Origin: Polyodon spathula
Taxonomy: Eukaryota; Chordata; Actinopteri; Acipenseriformes; Polyodontidae
Direction of reading: 5' to 3'
Length of the DNA stretch: 64,000 bases
NCBI RefSeq assembly: GCF_017654505.1
Contig: NC_054555.1
Location: 3,839,335 to 3,903,334, forward strand
The notes below the pieces were generated by a model. That model worked only from the letters and a program-made list of their open reading frames with translations. It made no database searches and was not told the origin of the DNA. Below are positions 26,367 to 41,396 of the stretch, in pieces. Position numbers and translations under genes: made by a program. Numbering within the stretch: the stretch's first letter is position 1; each line of letters starts with the position of its first letter.

Positions 26367-29300
26367 TATGCATATGCAACCGTCATGCTGTGGTATATAA
26401 CATGGAACAGTAGCCTGGACTCTGGGTTTTGTACAGCATACTATATCGATAGATACTGCACAGTGTCTTGTGTCAGTACCATGTTAAGAAGTTGTGGTAT
26501 AAATGGGTTACAGTGCGACCAGCATGACATTATCTCAGTTTTGTTGCCCTGGCTGGCTGCAGAAAAAATACAATTTACTGCACTATTTCGCATTCTGCAG
26601 TTCTGAACAGCTTTACAGCCAAGTAGAGCTAATAATACTAATGCTAGTCATGCTATTACTAAAGGCGATGATAATGATATGTTTTTGAGATATGGCCAAG
26701 GAGGTAGCTTCACCTTAAAATCATGATCAAGTCATTATTGGATGAGGGGGCTGAGCAGACTGACAGGCATTGACAGGCATTCTCTTCTGTGCTTTGCATC
26801 CATAGACGATTTTATGCTGCACAGCTTTTCTTTCGCACTTGTCACATTTAATTCAGAGTTCACTTTATCTATCAGGTCTGTGTTCCATGCAACCTTAGAA
26901 GATTGTTTTTTTTGTTTTCAGTTGAATGTTTTTCACCAACAAAAGCTTACATTGAACTAAATACACAAAACAAGATGACCTGAAGATGACTAAACCCTTA
27001 AGGAAATAACCTATAGAAAGTCCTATAGTAAATTGGTCAAGTCTTATAAAATATCCTATAGGATTTCTTTTAAAACCTTTTTAGTTCTGTAGAGTGCCCT
27101 ATCGTACTACTGTAGAGAGACCCTTTTGAGTACTATAGGAGGATTTTTTTTTAAAAGAATCCTGTAGGATTTCTCAAACATTTTTAGTCCCATAATGTTC
27201 TATAGTACCACTATAGGTTCCTATAGGTCATTTCTGTATGGGAAGACAGTGGTCTCTTCAATTGGCATATTGCTGTTTAAGCAACAGTTACATTTAAGTC
27301 TGTCAATTTCTTCCCTGCCAGGCGTTACCAATCACTGCTATAGCCAGTACAGTATCACAACCAAACGCTCTGGGCCATATGTATAAAGCATTAATGTGTC
27401 AGTAAATGCTTAAGAATATTTGTTTACATCTCTTAGCAAGCTCGGGGAATTGGATCCATTTACAGTGAGATGCTGTTATTTAATAGGTCAAAGTGTCATT
27501 CCTCTTTCATGCCACTATATATGAAAGGTCTCTTGTTGGTTTTATATTGGAGAACCGTGTGGGCTTTGCACACTTTTTTTTTTTTTGTATTCTGTGTGAC
27601 CTTTTAGTAGAGTAGAGCGGGATATCTTGGGAAAATCATTTTTAAAACGCAATAACTTCTGTGGCTTAGGCAGGCGAGGCAAGTACAGAGTGTTGCAGTA
27701 AAATTGACTGGCTGTGCGTTTTGTAGAAATTGGCTTTCGAACATTTGATTTGTTTAATTACTTCCATATTTGTCATGCATGGTTTCAAGATTCACCATGT
27801 TGGTAATCTGTTTCTGAACCTTATTTGTTGACTGGGCAGCTGATGCTTTTATGAATGTGATTCACTGGGCTGGAGTCATTCATTTACGTCAGGGCTCCCC
27901 TGTAATTGTGATTTCCTTGTATTCCAGTATTGTGTTAAATTGACATGTGTAAAGGACTTGCTCTCACATTGGTTTTGCAACTCAAACTGTGGGGCAAGTT
28001 AATGGGCATGCTTTCAAAACATCCTGTTTTGGTGGCTAATTTGTATGTGCTTGCGTTCATTGTCTGCCAATATAACGGAAATGAAAGAAAAAAAATTGTT
28101 ATTTCTGCATGATTTATTTATACGTTTCTAGCCATTACCATTTGCATAGAGAAATGTTTACAGTATTTGGGGGGGGGGGGGGGTTATAAATTTTGTTTTT
28201 GCTATTATGCAATATCACATGTCACAAAAAGGTGAGACATGTTTGCAGTTATAACTGCGGTTCTTGGGATCCAAACAGTTTGCAAGCCAACATGTTGCTT
28301 ACTCTGACGAGTTAATGTAAAGGATAGTAGAGATGCTTGCAAAAGATTGATGTTTATGCTGGCTTTTAGTTTTTGTTCACAGCTAGAGAGTGGGCGAATA
28401 TTATTATAAAATGCCAAGAGATCAGTGTTTTAAAAATGGAAGTGATGAAAAGTAATTATAAAGAGCTGCTTGTCATAAGACTTTATTGAAGATGAATGGT
28501 GTAGCTTTAAGAGCGCTTGTCATTAATTGACTTGATTGCAATCCCTCTGCTAACAGCTGGTACTGATACCTTGTAGACACTTTATTCTGTAGATTCACTG
28601 CATTTCCAAGGTGCCCTTACAAAGGATTTAAAAACACAGCTTCTATAAACGTCTCCATCTGTTTATAACTGCCAGGCTTTTATATGTGCTTTTATTTATC
28701 TTTCTTTACCGCAGAATGAATATAAAGCACCATTTCACTAGGGCATGTTAGCATTATACAGTATTCCCTTGTACTGTAGGTTAGGTACAGTGTATGCCAT
28801 TGCTTAGCAGTTACTTCCACACCTGTTTTGCTGTGAGTTTAATAAGACTTTTAGTTTGAGTTTGTTACATATACACTAATCAATATTGTAGTAAAACCTG
28901 GAATGAGTGAAGCTGCTACTGTATGCAGTACAAGTGACCATTTTCTAACAAGTACAACACCACTGCAGTGTCTTATATTGACGGTATACCTTACCTTCAG
29001 TTATACAATACAATTGCATGTTTGGGGCTTTTTGAGTTAATTCATAAACTTGCTAAGCATGATGATATGTAATAGTTTGAGAAGCTTCATTTCACTTTTA
29101 CTTGTATTATTAAGATTGTGCAAAGCTGCCTGCTAGGTTGAAAGTGATTGAATAAATAAGGAAGCAATGTGTAATGATATATTTTTGACTATACTGGCTG
29201 TAAGATTTTGGCAATTACGCTACCTTAATGAAATGCCTCAGTAACACCGCACGAACACCTGCTTCGCATCTTAAACTTGGCCTCCTGAGGGATCTTCAGA

Positions 29301-30493
29301 GGCTTGTTGCTTCCCATTCTTAACATGAATTGTAACGCTGAAGAGGAACGCACTACGTTTAAACCCTTCATTTAAAAAAAAATTGTTAACTTTCATAATT
29401 TAAGAATATGTTTGTCTGGGTAAATAATTGAGACACTGTAGGGACCTTTTTAAAAGATGTATCAATTAGTGTTTTATTTAAAAAAAAAAAAAATAAAAAA
29501 AAAAAATCAATAAATGATATAGTAGAAATCTTCGTTTTTTGTAAGCGTGTTTTCCTTAAATAGATATTCTTCTGTTTTAGTGTTGTTCGCTTCGTTTGCG
29601 TTTTATATATTGTAGTGTTTAGAATGCGACTGCAAGCAAACATGTATATTTAATTTAGTTTGATTAATGATTTATTAAAGATGCTAACTGGAGGCCCTCC
29701 TGTTAGGCAGGACATTGTCGTTCACCTCTGATTAGCAGGGGCCTCAGCCTCAAATCAAATCATCTTAGCGAGGATGATGCCTTTTTAAACCACATCATTA
29801 ATTAAAAGGAGTTTTTGCTGACATGGCTGCAACGCTTGAACAGTAGAACTTCTTAGGGGGCTGATTCGTGCCAAACTTACAGCTGCGCTATAGTCCTGCT
29901 CTGTAGCAACATGTAGTCAAAGTCACAGTTTCTAATTTTTGCAAACATAGGAGACTAACATTAGTCAGTAATGTACTGTATGTGACCGTTGAACAGGGAA
30001 AGACTTTGCACCTTTAAAGCAGTGCTTCTATTCAGTCCACCTCTTAGCGCTCTTAGTATCTGTCATTACTTGCTGGGGGGAGGTGGGAATTGACTAATCT
30101 ACAATTCCAACAGTAGACTAGTAAATGATTAGATATGGCCAGGCCAGTTCGGGTTGAGAATGTACCATTACAGTAGTCTGAGTAGTCTTTCAAGCTGGGG
30201 TTAGTGAAGCTTATAGATTTAAAATAAATAAATAAACAAATGCAGTATCCCATCTCTCCCATATATTCTGTAGTATACTGTAGGTAATGAAAATAAGACA
30301 TTTTGTTGGAGTGGACTTTATGCACCTCCTCAGACAGCGCTATCTCTACTGTGGCAAAAGCAATTTCTGCACCAGGTCACGTGAGTGTTTGCCTGAAGGT
30401 GGTGTTCTGGTCATGGTCTTGCTCTGAGGTTATGTTAGGTCAAGCAGTGCTACCAGTTGCTATAGGTCATATATATATATCTATATATATATA

Positions 30494-30539
<46 letters not shown>

Positions 30540-33500
30540 CACACACACAGTGCCGTGAAAAAGTATTTGCCTCCTGTCTGATTTTCTGCATTTTTGCACA
30601 TTTTTCAGATTGAATTTGGTCAGATCTTTTTCTGGGTTGTAGTATATAGAGGGAGTCTGAGAGAAAAAATGACACCAAAGTTTGGTGCTTTCATTTGTTT
30701 GGTGTGCAAGGTAATCAAACATGCAATCTTCAGGTGTGAAAAAGTTATTGCCCCCCTAGTTAACTCGACCCAATTAAAGGGATAGTTAGGGTCAGCTGTT
30801 TGAATACTTTGGTTTTAAACCCTTTGCATGGAGATCACATATGACTGATCCATGCATTGTGTGAGGTTTATAATTGAATTTACACTGGAATACATTATTT
30901 GCTACTAACATCATTGTATGCCCATAAGTATTGCATTGTATTAGGTACTTAAATTTGGAATTCCCAGAATGAATTGCACTTACTGTTTTACTGTAATATT
31001 GCTGTGGATTTGAGAATGAAATAATTCCTTTTAATGTAATAAAAAAAGGGAATTATGATGGGTTTTAAAGTTGTTTATGGGGCTATGCTTTTGCATTTAA
31101 AATATTTTTGGGGGGATTTTTGTTATTGTTTGTTTTTATATAAAAGCTGGATTAGTCTTCCAGATTGCAGCTTCGAGCAGAGCTGTTAAGAGAGAAACAC
31201 CAACTCATTCTTACACTTTCAAACTGTCAGTTTGATGCAAAAGCATCCTAACGCAGCATCACTGCTCTTCGCTCTGACAGACTGGAGGGTCCCAGGTTAT
31301 AAAGATGATGTCCACAAGACTGTTGCGGTTGAGATTTACTGTTGGAAATCTGCCAGAGAGCCAGGCAGCACTTAAAGGTCACTTGTCAGCCATAAAACTA
31401 ATGTCTCTTTTAAACTTTCAAGAAATATTAGGCGGTACTGTATTTCAACAAGGTCCTCGCCTGCACAGATTTTAAATGTTTAAGTGCTAGGAAAATGTTA
31501 TTCAAACTGTGAGTCAATCCATCAGATTTCAGGTCCTTAAATATCACGTTTGTACAAGAGGAAAATGTATAAGGCACGACAGCCTTGTTTTATGGATGTG
31601 TATAAATGCCTATAATAATTCATTTATCTCTGGCTTAAATACAAAGCTGATCCCGTCTGTATATTATAAGCTAGGGGCAGATTTAATGAAAGACACATCT
31701 GCTTTGACTTGTATTTGGCTAAAATGCAACACTCAACTTTTTTTAAAAATAAGTCAGTGATTTAATTGTGTACTGTATCAATATGGGAAAAAAAGTTTGT
31801 TTAAATGTGGGTTTGATCTCGCTGTTAGATGTGTGCATTTTTTTAGATCTCTAAACAAGGTCTTCAGTATTTAAAAGGTGTACACGTCTTGGTGCCGGGA
31901 GTGGTTCATCTGAGGTCCATGAAATGTATTATTATGTACTGAATGCTACTATACTGAATAGTCCTAGTGTTTGGGAAGTCAAGGAGTAGACTAATACATC
32001 TCTGTTATCTTTCAGCAAAGAGTTTAGAAAGAAAGCAGACAAAAAACAGTAACTTATTTTTGCATTTTTCCTGTTGTGTTTTTTTTTTTTTTTTTAACAG
32101 CTTCCTGCAGACCTCACCAAGATGCACCTCACAGACAACCCTCATTCACACATGACGCACGTCCCTCCCAGCCAATCGGGGTGTAGCATTGCCAGTGACT
32201 CTGGGAGCAGCAGCTTGTCTGATATCTACCAGGTACTGTACAACCTTTTTTTATTAAGTCAGAAACACTTGGTCATTTCTTTACTATACAACCATGATTC
32301 CCCTGTGTCTTGTGTTATAAATGTTTAATGGTAAATGACTTGAAAAACAACTGTTAAAGTTAACAGACTCTGTTGATCAGTATTCACATTTCAAAAGCCA
32401 TTAATTTGTTTCTCAGAGTATTATATTGATATTGTTTTTTGTCAGAGGCTGTGACCTGTATATGACCATAAGTACATAAACAGGACAATGCTTTTTAGAC
32501 ACAAGAATGTAAAAAATGCCACAAAAAAAGTTTTAAATAAGTTGTTAATTCTCACAGCTAGCCACAAATATAACTATTACCTGCACTTTTACGTACTACT
32601 TGAACAGGAATTTTGAAAGATATGCTATCAACAAAACCTCTTACACAGATAACGTATACATTGACTGTTCTTTTGAGGATGGAAGTTAGAAATGAGAATA
32701 TGCAGTGTTTAAGTAGAACAAAAACTAAATGTCACGATGGCAGAGTGGAGCGTTTTGCAAATAACACGTTTGCAGATCAAACAGAATAAAAATGCCACTT
32801 TAACCTTTTCAGACAACGTGCTATGTTTTTTCTAGCATTTGTGGGAATGCTTTGAGTGCAGGACTCTTGCTGGCATGTAATCATGCAGGAGCCCTTTTTA
32901 TTACACGTATTATCATAAAGATTGTGTCCAGCTGCCAAGGAACTTACATTACGGTATTTGCCCTCAAATGCTACTTTTTTATGTCCTAATACATACCTTC
33001 ATCCCTATAGCAGATCAGTAAATATCAGGGTACATGACTGTTTGGCAGCGGTACTCCTTGAGAACAGAAAAATACTTTATTTCTAAATGTCCAGCCTTGT
33101 CAAAGTACTGCAGTTCTACCAAAAAAAGGATTTTATGTCATTGTGCATCAGGGCTTTCCCAGGTTGAATGCAAGTGGATTGCAGAAACAGTGTTCAGTAA
33201 CCATGCACAGATCTCACAGGCATTCGTCATTGCACTTTTACCATTCTTGCCATAGTAAGTCTCATGCATATGTTAGAGAGAAAAATGGCGCAGTCTTTGT
33301 TTAGCGCATCTCCTTAAAGATTTAAAAAGTACAGTATCTCCTGCTTGAGTGCTAACCTGGTCATGTTCCCAAGCCCTGTGAGGGTTTGAAGAGGAAGTCC
33401 CAATCTTTTGTTTTTGTCCCATGTTTCATCGCTTCTAATTATAGAGGATTTTGCTTGGTTTCCTGTTGCTCTGGACCCCAGTGATGTTAGTAGTTGGAGC

Positions 33501-36500
33501 CCTTTCTTCCCAGCTGTGTGCTTTAAGGTCAAACAGGAAAGGAGCATCCTCCTTTGACTTTTTAGAGAGAGTGATGAGCGGAACCCAACACCATGGCTGT
33601 GTTTTACTGTGTTAACCCTTCTGTGTTCAGGGCTGGTCAGTGTTGTGTGATGGCAGTTAAGATACATGTTTTGTGCAGTTTGCCAGTTTGCACTTAATAT
33701 TGCACTTTTAAAGATCATTTAGCATCTGTTAGCCATAACTTGACATCTTTAAAACAGCCCAGATTCCGATGGGATTGTAGTTTGGTGCACAGCGCTCCCT
33801 GGTGGAAACACTAGGGTTGGTTTTAAATGTATTACAGTTTCTTTGAACATCAGATTTTCTGCACAGCTCAAATGAGCTTTGCTCTGACAAAGAGGAAGTA
33901 CATTTTTGTGGGGTTGCCACGCCCTTCTGGTTCTGTTGATCTCAAATGTATTAGTGTCCCAGCTGCATATGTTAAGCAGTCATCAATGGAAGAACATGAA
34001 TGAGTGAAGGTAGTTGTGAGAGTGCAGAAGGACATGCTCCATTGGTTTTGCACGGCACACCTGGCTATCGGTTAAGGGTTAGGAGGGCCCTCCGATTTCC
34101 TGTAATGGTTTTGCTAAGCAGGTCTCTCACTATACATGGAGAGGACTACAGATCACTTTAAATACAGATTTTGTCTCTGTTAAATTTAAATGTTTTTATT
34201 GGAGCCGATTGCAGGCAAAAGTGGCAGAGAAGAGTGAAACACCCCCACCATTGGCTGCCTGCCACTGACTGCTGTCAGATTGCTTTGTCTCTTTCACATC
34301 ATTTTCAAAAGAATGGTTTTGTACACAGGAGTACTTGATATCTGTATACCCTGCATGATCTTTGCCAGTTCAGGTGTAGAAATAGTGACAAGGCTGCAGT
34401 GAAATGAAACTGATGTCTCTGCCATTTCTAATAGGCACTAGAAGAGAGTTCACAGCAGAATGAAAATACTGCATCAGTGTGCAAAGGTTATAGTCTTATC
34501 ATTTACTTTGGCACTGACATAGCAACAGGTTTGGAATAATATCTTTTTCAGACTGCCCTTCTGAACTTACCCTTTTTGAAGGTTTTGAATTTTCATAGTT
34601 TTCATGCAGAGGATAGTGCATATAATACAGCATATTAGTCCTACTTTTTGTAAAGAATATATATTTTTAGGTTTGCTTTGAGTTTCAAATAGCCTGCAGA
34701 TTTTATTACATGAAGACATTTGTTTGCCTTTTTTTTTTTTTTTTTTTTTTTTTTAATGAAATATACAGCTATATTCTGCCATCATGGAACATTAACATAT
34801 AACCGTGAATTTAACAGCTGATTTAGCAGTCTTCATCCAAGCTTTTGGAACAGATAGTACAGTGAGTTTTTGTTTAGCAGTGAGCCAAATCGCATGAAAA
34901 GTTGAGCATCAGCCACTGTGTGAGTGTGAGTGTGTGTGTGTGTGTGTTTCAGTAGTTATTTATACATATGATGTAATACTTTTTCAATTGCTGAAGAGTG
35001 GCCAAAGCAGCTCTTATTATTAAATCTCCTTTTGTAATTTTTGCATCTCTTTTTATCTCATGAGATTAACTGCATTGCTTTCATTTACGTCAGAGCTGTG
35101 GGTGCAAGATTTAAAAAAAAAAAAAAAAAGCAGTAATATTCTTCAGAATGTGTAAGTGGTTATTTTAAAGAATAAGTGCCTATAGAAGTCAAGCCCATGA
35201 AGTATTTTCTGATGAACACCAAAGGCTTTGAGCATCAATCTGCAAAGAGCAAGGTATATTTAGTTTAAGGCTGCATAGTAGATTACACAGGACAATGCAC
35301 ATGGACGTTTGGAAGATATGGTGTGACTGGATGATTCTGAAAGACACAACCAGTTTTAGGGGCTAGCAACCGGTGCAATTGTCCGGGGCCCCAGGCAGCC
35401 GTGGAAGTCATCCATTGTGCAGGAGGGAGGAGAGTGGGGCCCACGCCTTGGCCTCTGCTCGGGGCCCCCTGGAGTCGTGTGAAATCACAGCATGTTGTTG
35501 TGTTGTCCCTCAGGCTACAGAAAGCGAGATCGGGGATGTGGATCTGTCCGGGCTTCCAGAGGCAGCTGTCGATTCTGAAGAGGAGGAGGAGGAAGACGAA
35601 GACATCGACCGGGCTTCAGATCCTCTTCTGGGAAGGGATGTGGTTCGAGACTGTCTGGAGAAGGAGCCAGCCGATAGGACTGATGATGATATTGGTTAGA
35701 AATGCCCTTTTCCTTTCTCCTATTGCTTTTTACATTCATCATTCATTTCTAAAATGCTGAAAAAGGAAGGTTATTTTGTAAGAGAATTGTACATTTTTAT
35801 TTTTATTTTTTTTAACAGATTAATTTGAATGGTATATAATGAAAATTGACCAAAATAAACTAACCTTTTAAAATGTGTGTATATATACTGAGCATCAAAA
35901 GAATCTTATCGCATATATTTGAGCACCAAAAGAGAGGTATCACTTATATTTGAACATCAAAAGAAACTTATCACTTATTTTGATAAAATTCATTAGCTGT
36001 GATCCAGTGTCTAGTCAACTGTCTCACTGTGATTAAGTGATTACGTGCATATGCTTCAGTCATGTTCAAGGATGAATGATCGAGTGATTAAAAAGAAACC
36101 AAAAACATTTTGTCAACATCCATCATTTATATACTCTTATTTTTTTCTAAAATAAATGTGTTACAATAGTGATAAGTTTCTTTTGATGCTCGGTATACAC
36201 TGGGTATTGAAATCTCCCTCACTTTTTAAAGGGAAATGCATCACTCAAACCTCATTTATAATCTTCATTTAAATTGGATTTTGATTCCGGATGAAATAAA
36301 AACCCATAGTCAGTTTGATCTTTCATATATATATATTTGCTGTACTCTGCTGTGTTTTTTTTCTTTTTTTTTGCAAGCACAATTCAGTTGTTGGAAAGAA
36401 ATGGCATATGAGTTTCAAAAACGTAAACACAGGCATATAAACAGTTCAGAGTAAGATTTCTATACTGATTTTTCTAGAGCGGAAGTCTGGTGTATTTTTA

Positions 36501-39500
36501 GAAGAGGTAATGACATGGGAAGCCCATGCTGTGCTCAGTTGGACCCTGTCACTAATAGCACTTGAATGCCAGCTATTCCTCCTGAGAGAGCATTTTAGGT
36601 TCCTGCAGGTAGCACAGTATCATTGATCCTGTCTGCTATTCCATTCTGAATTGTTTGTCTTACTGCCCTAACAGATCACTTGCTGGAGTTCATGCACCAG
36701 CTCCCTGCTTTTGCAAACATGACGATGTCTGTCAGAAGGGAGCTGTGCTCTGTCATGATACTTGAAGTAGTAGAACAAGCCGGGGCCGTCATTCTCGAAG
36801 ATGGACAAGAAGTAAGCGATTGAACACTACAGGATCTTCTTTTTGTTGCATGCAAAAGAAAGTGAAATGTCTAGTTAGAGATCGATACCCTAGCACGCCG
36901 ACCCAGCCATTCATCAAGTATAATGTTTTATTAAATGAGAGAATTCCACTGTCAAGAAATAGACACAACGTTGAAGTAAGTGTAAAGAAATATAAGAACT
37001 GATTATAACTGAACAGAATTGTACAACCTTGGTTGTTTTTGTTGTTTTTATTATTTCCAACCAGTTCCTTAATTAATTGATCCAACTGAAGTTAAATTCA
37101 GTAATTAGTGAGATAGTTGGAACAAAGTCTTGAAATTAAACAGAATAGTTGAGTCAAGTGTCCTCTGCTCTGCAAATTAATAGTGTACAGTGTGTGATTA
37201 AGCTACAGTACTGTTCTCCAAAGCGCAGTGTATTTAGGAATACCAGCTGAAGGAAGCCGTTATCAAAGGAGGATTTTTAGTCACGGCAGTACAATCTCTT
37301 TTTCTTTCCAGCTGGATTCCTGGTACGTTATTCTGAATGGCTCGGTGGAAATCACTCATCTTGAGAGGAATGAGATTCTTTGCATGGGAAACAGCTTCGG
37401 GATTTCTCCCACTCTGGATAAACAGTACATGAGCGGACTAGTGCGGACCAAAGGAGATGACTGCCAGGTATGGGGGGTGTTCCACAGACCGTTCTACTTG
37501 CTGTGGTTTAAGGTTTTATAGATCAGAGATGCACTAAAACAGGCGGCTATCCCAGAAATGCAGCCAGGTGAAGCTGCTGTTTTGTTTTTTTTTTACCTGG
37601 TTCTGCACTCCTCATATAATTTTATATTGGAAACAATATCACAGTTTTTATGTGTAACAAGTGCATGAATTATACTGCCATATTAGTTTATATAGATTGA
37701 TAAAAGATACATTGCGTTGCTACAGATTGGTACACATCATGAAGAAATATGTAATTCATAGTTAATTTCTTTATATATAAGTAAGGATACCAGAAAGCTA
37801 TGTAGATACTGTGGGTTTTTTTACTGTAAAACATTTGATTGCTAATGTCAGATCATGAGGTGCTACTCGGTAAAAAAAGAAAAAACGTAGGACGTCTTAG
37901 TTCCTTTTATTGAAGTTTCTGTTTCTTTAGGAGAGTGAATAAAGGGCTTTGCTAAGGATCTGCCACCAATGTGTCAATATAATTATTAGTTATAATAAAA
38001 AATAGATCACAATCCCTTGGGTTTCAACTCTTCTGGGGAAAATAATGACAGCAAGCTTATAGTTTAACAAGCCAAAGGAAAAAGATGAAATGAGAAACTA
38101 TATTTCTCCAAAGATCACTCAGAAAATGTAAAGAGATTTAAATACATCATGTCATTTGAAAAACCAAACCATCATTAAAAATGGTTTCTCCAAATCAAAG
38201 AATTGCTGTTACAGTATTTATTTAGTTTTTGTACAATTAGCTGAAACAGTCTCAAACCTTCCCACTTGGTCATAGGAAATGGGAACTGGGTCTTAATATA
38301 GAGATGTTGTAGTTGCAAAGTGGCCTACTTCAGGTTTTTGGAAAGTTTAAGACATGTGGTAAAAGCAAAGGTTATGATTAGGCTTCACTTTAACAATGAT
38401 ATAAATGCATATTCAAAAGCTCTGAGTGGCTGTTGGAGTCCTGCAGCTCAGGGTGACAGGCTTGGTCTGACTCGGAGTCATGGCTGCCCATCGCTGATTG
38501 CTATTTGGAGTCTTTTTTTTTTTATTTATTTTAATTTTATTTCTTTTTTAATCTGAGAGAAGTTTATGCTCCAGACAATTCCAATGCCGAACCAAAAGGA
38601 CTTTTGGCTACTGTTGCCAGAGTACCCATTGATTGTGGACAGCAGTGTTTTTATGTACTACAAGTTTCTTAACTATCCTCATGTCACTGTGGGCCAGTTT
38701 GTGTGTATAGCCCAGCAAGACTACTGGAGGATTGTGAACCATGTGGAGAAGAACACACACAAGGTAGAGGAGGAAGGGGAGATTGTGATGGTGAAGGAGC
38801 ACAGGGAGCTGGACCGCAGCGGCACAAGGAAAGGGCACATCGTCATCAAGGTAATTTTATATGTATGCTGTTTTTAAGACCTGGCACCAGAACTTTTACT
38901 ATGACTTAGCGCAATCAAATTCTCAGGAAGAATCTTAAAAAACACTTTATAAACATTCTTTGAATTTCTGATGGTCGTTTCCTTTACACAAACTGAAACA
39001 CCAGAAAACCTTGTACTGTCTGACCCAACCATTGCTTTTATTACAGTATGCAAAGAACAATCAAGACATACATTGCTTTAGAAAAAAAAAAACAGCACAC
39101 TATCAAATCCACTATGTGTGAATGTTTTCTATATGACAATTTTGTAATTGTGTTTTTTTTTTTTTTTTACTAGTTGAGATGTGTTTTCGGTAAGATTTGG
39201 AGGACTTGTTTTGTTAGCTTTAACTGTGTTTAACGTTACCATGTTTTTCTTTAGGGAACTCCAGATCGGCTTATAATGCACTTGGTAGAAGAGCATTCTG
39301 TGGTGGACCCCACCTACATCGAAGATTTCTTGCTCACCTACAGGACATTCCTGTCGAGCCCCATGGAGGCTGGAAGGAAATTGTTAGAGTGGTTCAAGGT
39401 TGACAGCCTCAGGGACAAGGTCAGTATGAGCAGCCAGTACAGTGTTTAACAATTGATCTGCAGTCACCTGAGAGCAGCATGGCTCACGTGGATCAATACT

Positions 39501-41344
39501 TGTTTTGAATGCTGTGCAAACAGTGCCAGAAATAGCAGAAATCTGTCCTTGTAGACACTAATTTCACAAGTATTCCCAAAAATATATATCAGTTGTTTTG
39601 AGAATGTACAGTCATCAAGGTTGCTTGTCATGATTCTGTTTAGGAACGTTGATGCTTGTTAGCTCCTTTTGATGTTGTTTGAATACAGGTTGTTAATAAT
39701 CATGACTGCTCTGATGTTTAGATTTCAGGGTATGGGCATTCAGTTAGTGGCTCTTTAGGGGAACAGTTATTTTGTTTAAAAGCTGTCACTTCGTCTAAGG
39801 TCCGGTTCTTGCATTGTGTAATTTCACATTCTATTAATCCTTTTTCTGTGTTACTAGGGTTAACGCTTTGTTCTCTAAACTTTGTTTTAGGTCACACGGG
39901 TGGTGTTGTTGTGGGTGAACAATCACTTCAATGATTTTGAAGGGGATCCTGCAATGACGCAGTTTCTCGAAGAGTTTGAAAACAATTTGGAAATGGCAGT
40001 AAGGCTTGCAAGTTTATTAAAGTATTACAATTCTATTACGCCTGAGTTTAAAATACAATCCCAGTATCATAATATTACATGTTTAATCAGTGGCATCTCT
40101 TGTATAACGAGATCACCATAGTATGCAATGCAGAATACTGTAACTGTACAATACAGTTACATAAACATGCAGTTTTGGTATTTGTTTTTTGAAATGTACT
40201 TTTCTGAATAATAACTGCTTGTAAGTTTGCTTGCTTGTTTTGAATGTCAACATTATTGTATGCTGATGCATAATTAAATTGTAGTTGTTAAATAGTTATG
40301 ATATCTTGTCATGCAGTCGCATGCAAATCAGTGATGTTCTCATTCTGAAACATTAGGACGTGATTAGATGCCCCGTTAACTGCGCCTTATTCTCTTTTTA
40401 AGAAAATGAAAGGTCACCTCCGACTGCTGAACATTGCTTGTGCAGCTAAAGCCAAGTGGAGACAAGTAACCCTGCAGAAGCCATCGAGAGAGTCCCCCCT
40501 CTATTTTAGCCTGCTGGGAGGAAGTGAGAAAGGGTTAGGGATCTTTGTTGAATCTGTGGAACCAGGGAGTAAAGCAGCCGAGGCTGGACTGAAACGGGGA
40601 GACCAGGTATGCATGCGTCTGAAACTCTTGATCAGTCTTGCTTCTTCTTTTTCATTTGCAGTATACAGGTTTGTTAAATCTGTGCTGATCTGTGTTACTC
40701 AATGTGTGTTAAAATTTTTGATTAGGCATTTAAAGAAATAAAATAAGTATTTTTTATTGGGAATCAAATCAAATTGGATTTTACATTTTTAAAGGGTTAA
40801 TTAAAAGCATTTACTTACCTCTCATTAGTAGAACAGCTGGGAGCGCAGCTGGGACAGCAGTTGCAACGTAACTATATGGCAATCAGCTGTTTATAACTTT
40901 CTAAAGGATGGGAGGTTTAACCATAATATATATATATATTATGTTCTTTTTTTTCCCTTTCAGATAATGGAAATAAACGGGCAGAATTTTGAAAACATTG
41001 CGAATGCTAAAGCTGTCGAAATCCTGAGGAATAACACGCATCTGTGTATAACGGTGAAAACAAACATATTTGGTAAGCAAGCAAGCAAGCCTTAGAAAGC
41101 ACCTGCGATCTATTAGCAAAGTAGAGGGAGTACTAAATAATCAATAATTATCAATGGCAGGTTGATGTGTTTATTTTATTACATAATAATATGATAAATA
41201 TAATATAATTAATATATAATAATATACAGGTCCTCATAAACCTATTTCTGATTATTTAAAATTTATTTTTAAAAAATTTGTATTATAGTTTCAAAAATTT
41301 ACTTATTGATGATACCGCTTTTATGTACAGTTCTTGGGCAAGCA

Positions 41345-41396
<52 letters not shown>

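Larger units (their letters stand above)
21568..32100 (+). other. rapgef6: second part of the 17.8-kb intron
   Basis: Repeat-rich intron. It contains GT repeats (22840-22865), poly(T) and poly(A) tracts, poly(G) runs (25022-25057 and 28169-28183), a TG/TA microsatellite (26273-26363), a palindrome-rich element (27002-27235), an AT microsatellite (30469-30538) and an adjoining DNA-transposon end (30548 on). Two unique blocks, near 23690-23840 and 29650-29840, look like possible conserved noncoding elements. A long T tract precedes the acceptor at 32100. Confidence 0.7.

Noticed and set aside
26199..26606. 135-codon ORF across the TG/TA repeat
   Set aside because: Alternating VC and YI residues from a microsatellite.
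35373..35513. Upstream extension of the acidic-linker exon
   Set aside because: A clear CCCTCAG acceptor at 35513 and the fixed SDIYQ-ATESE junction show this is intron read-through.
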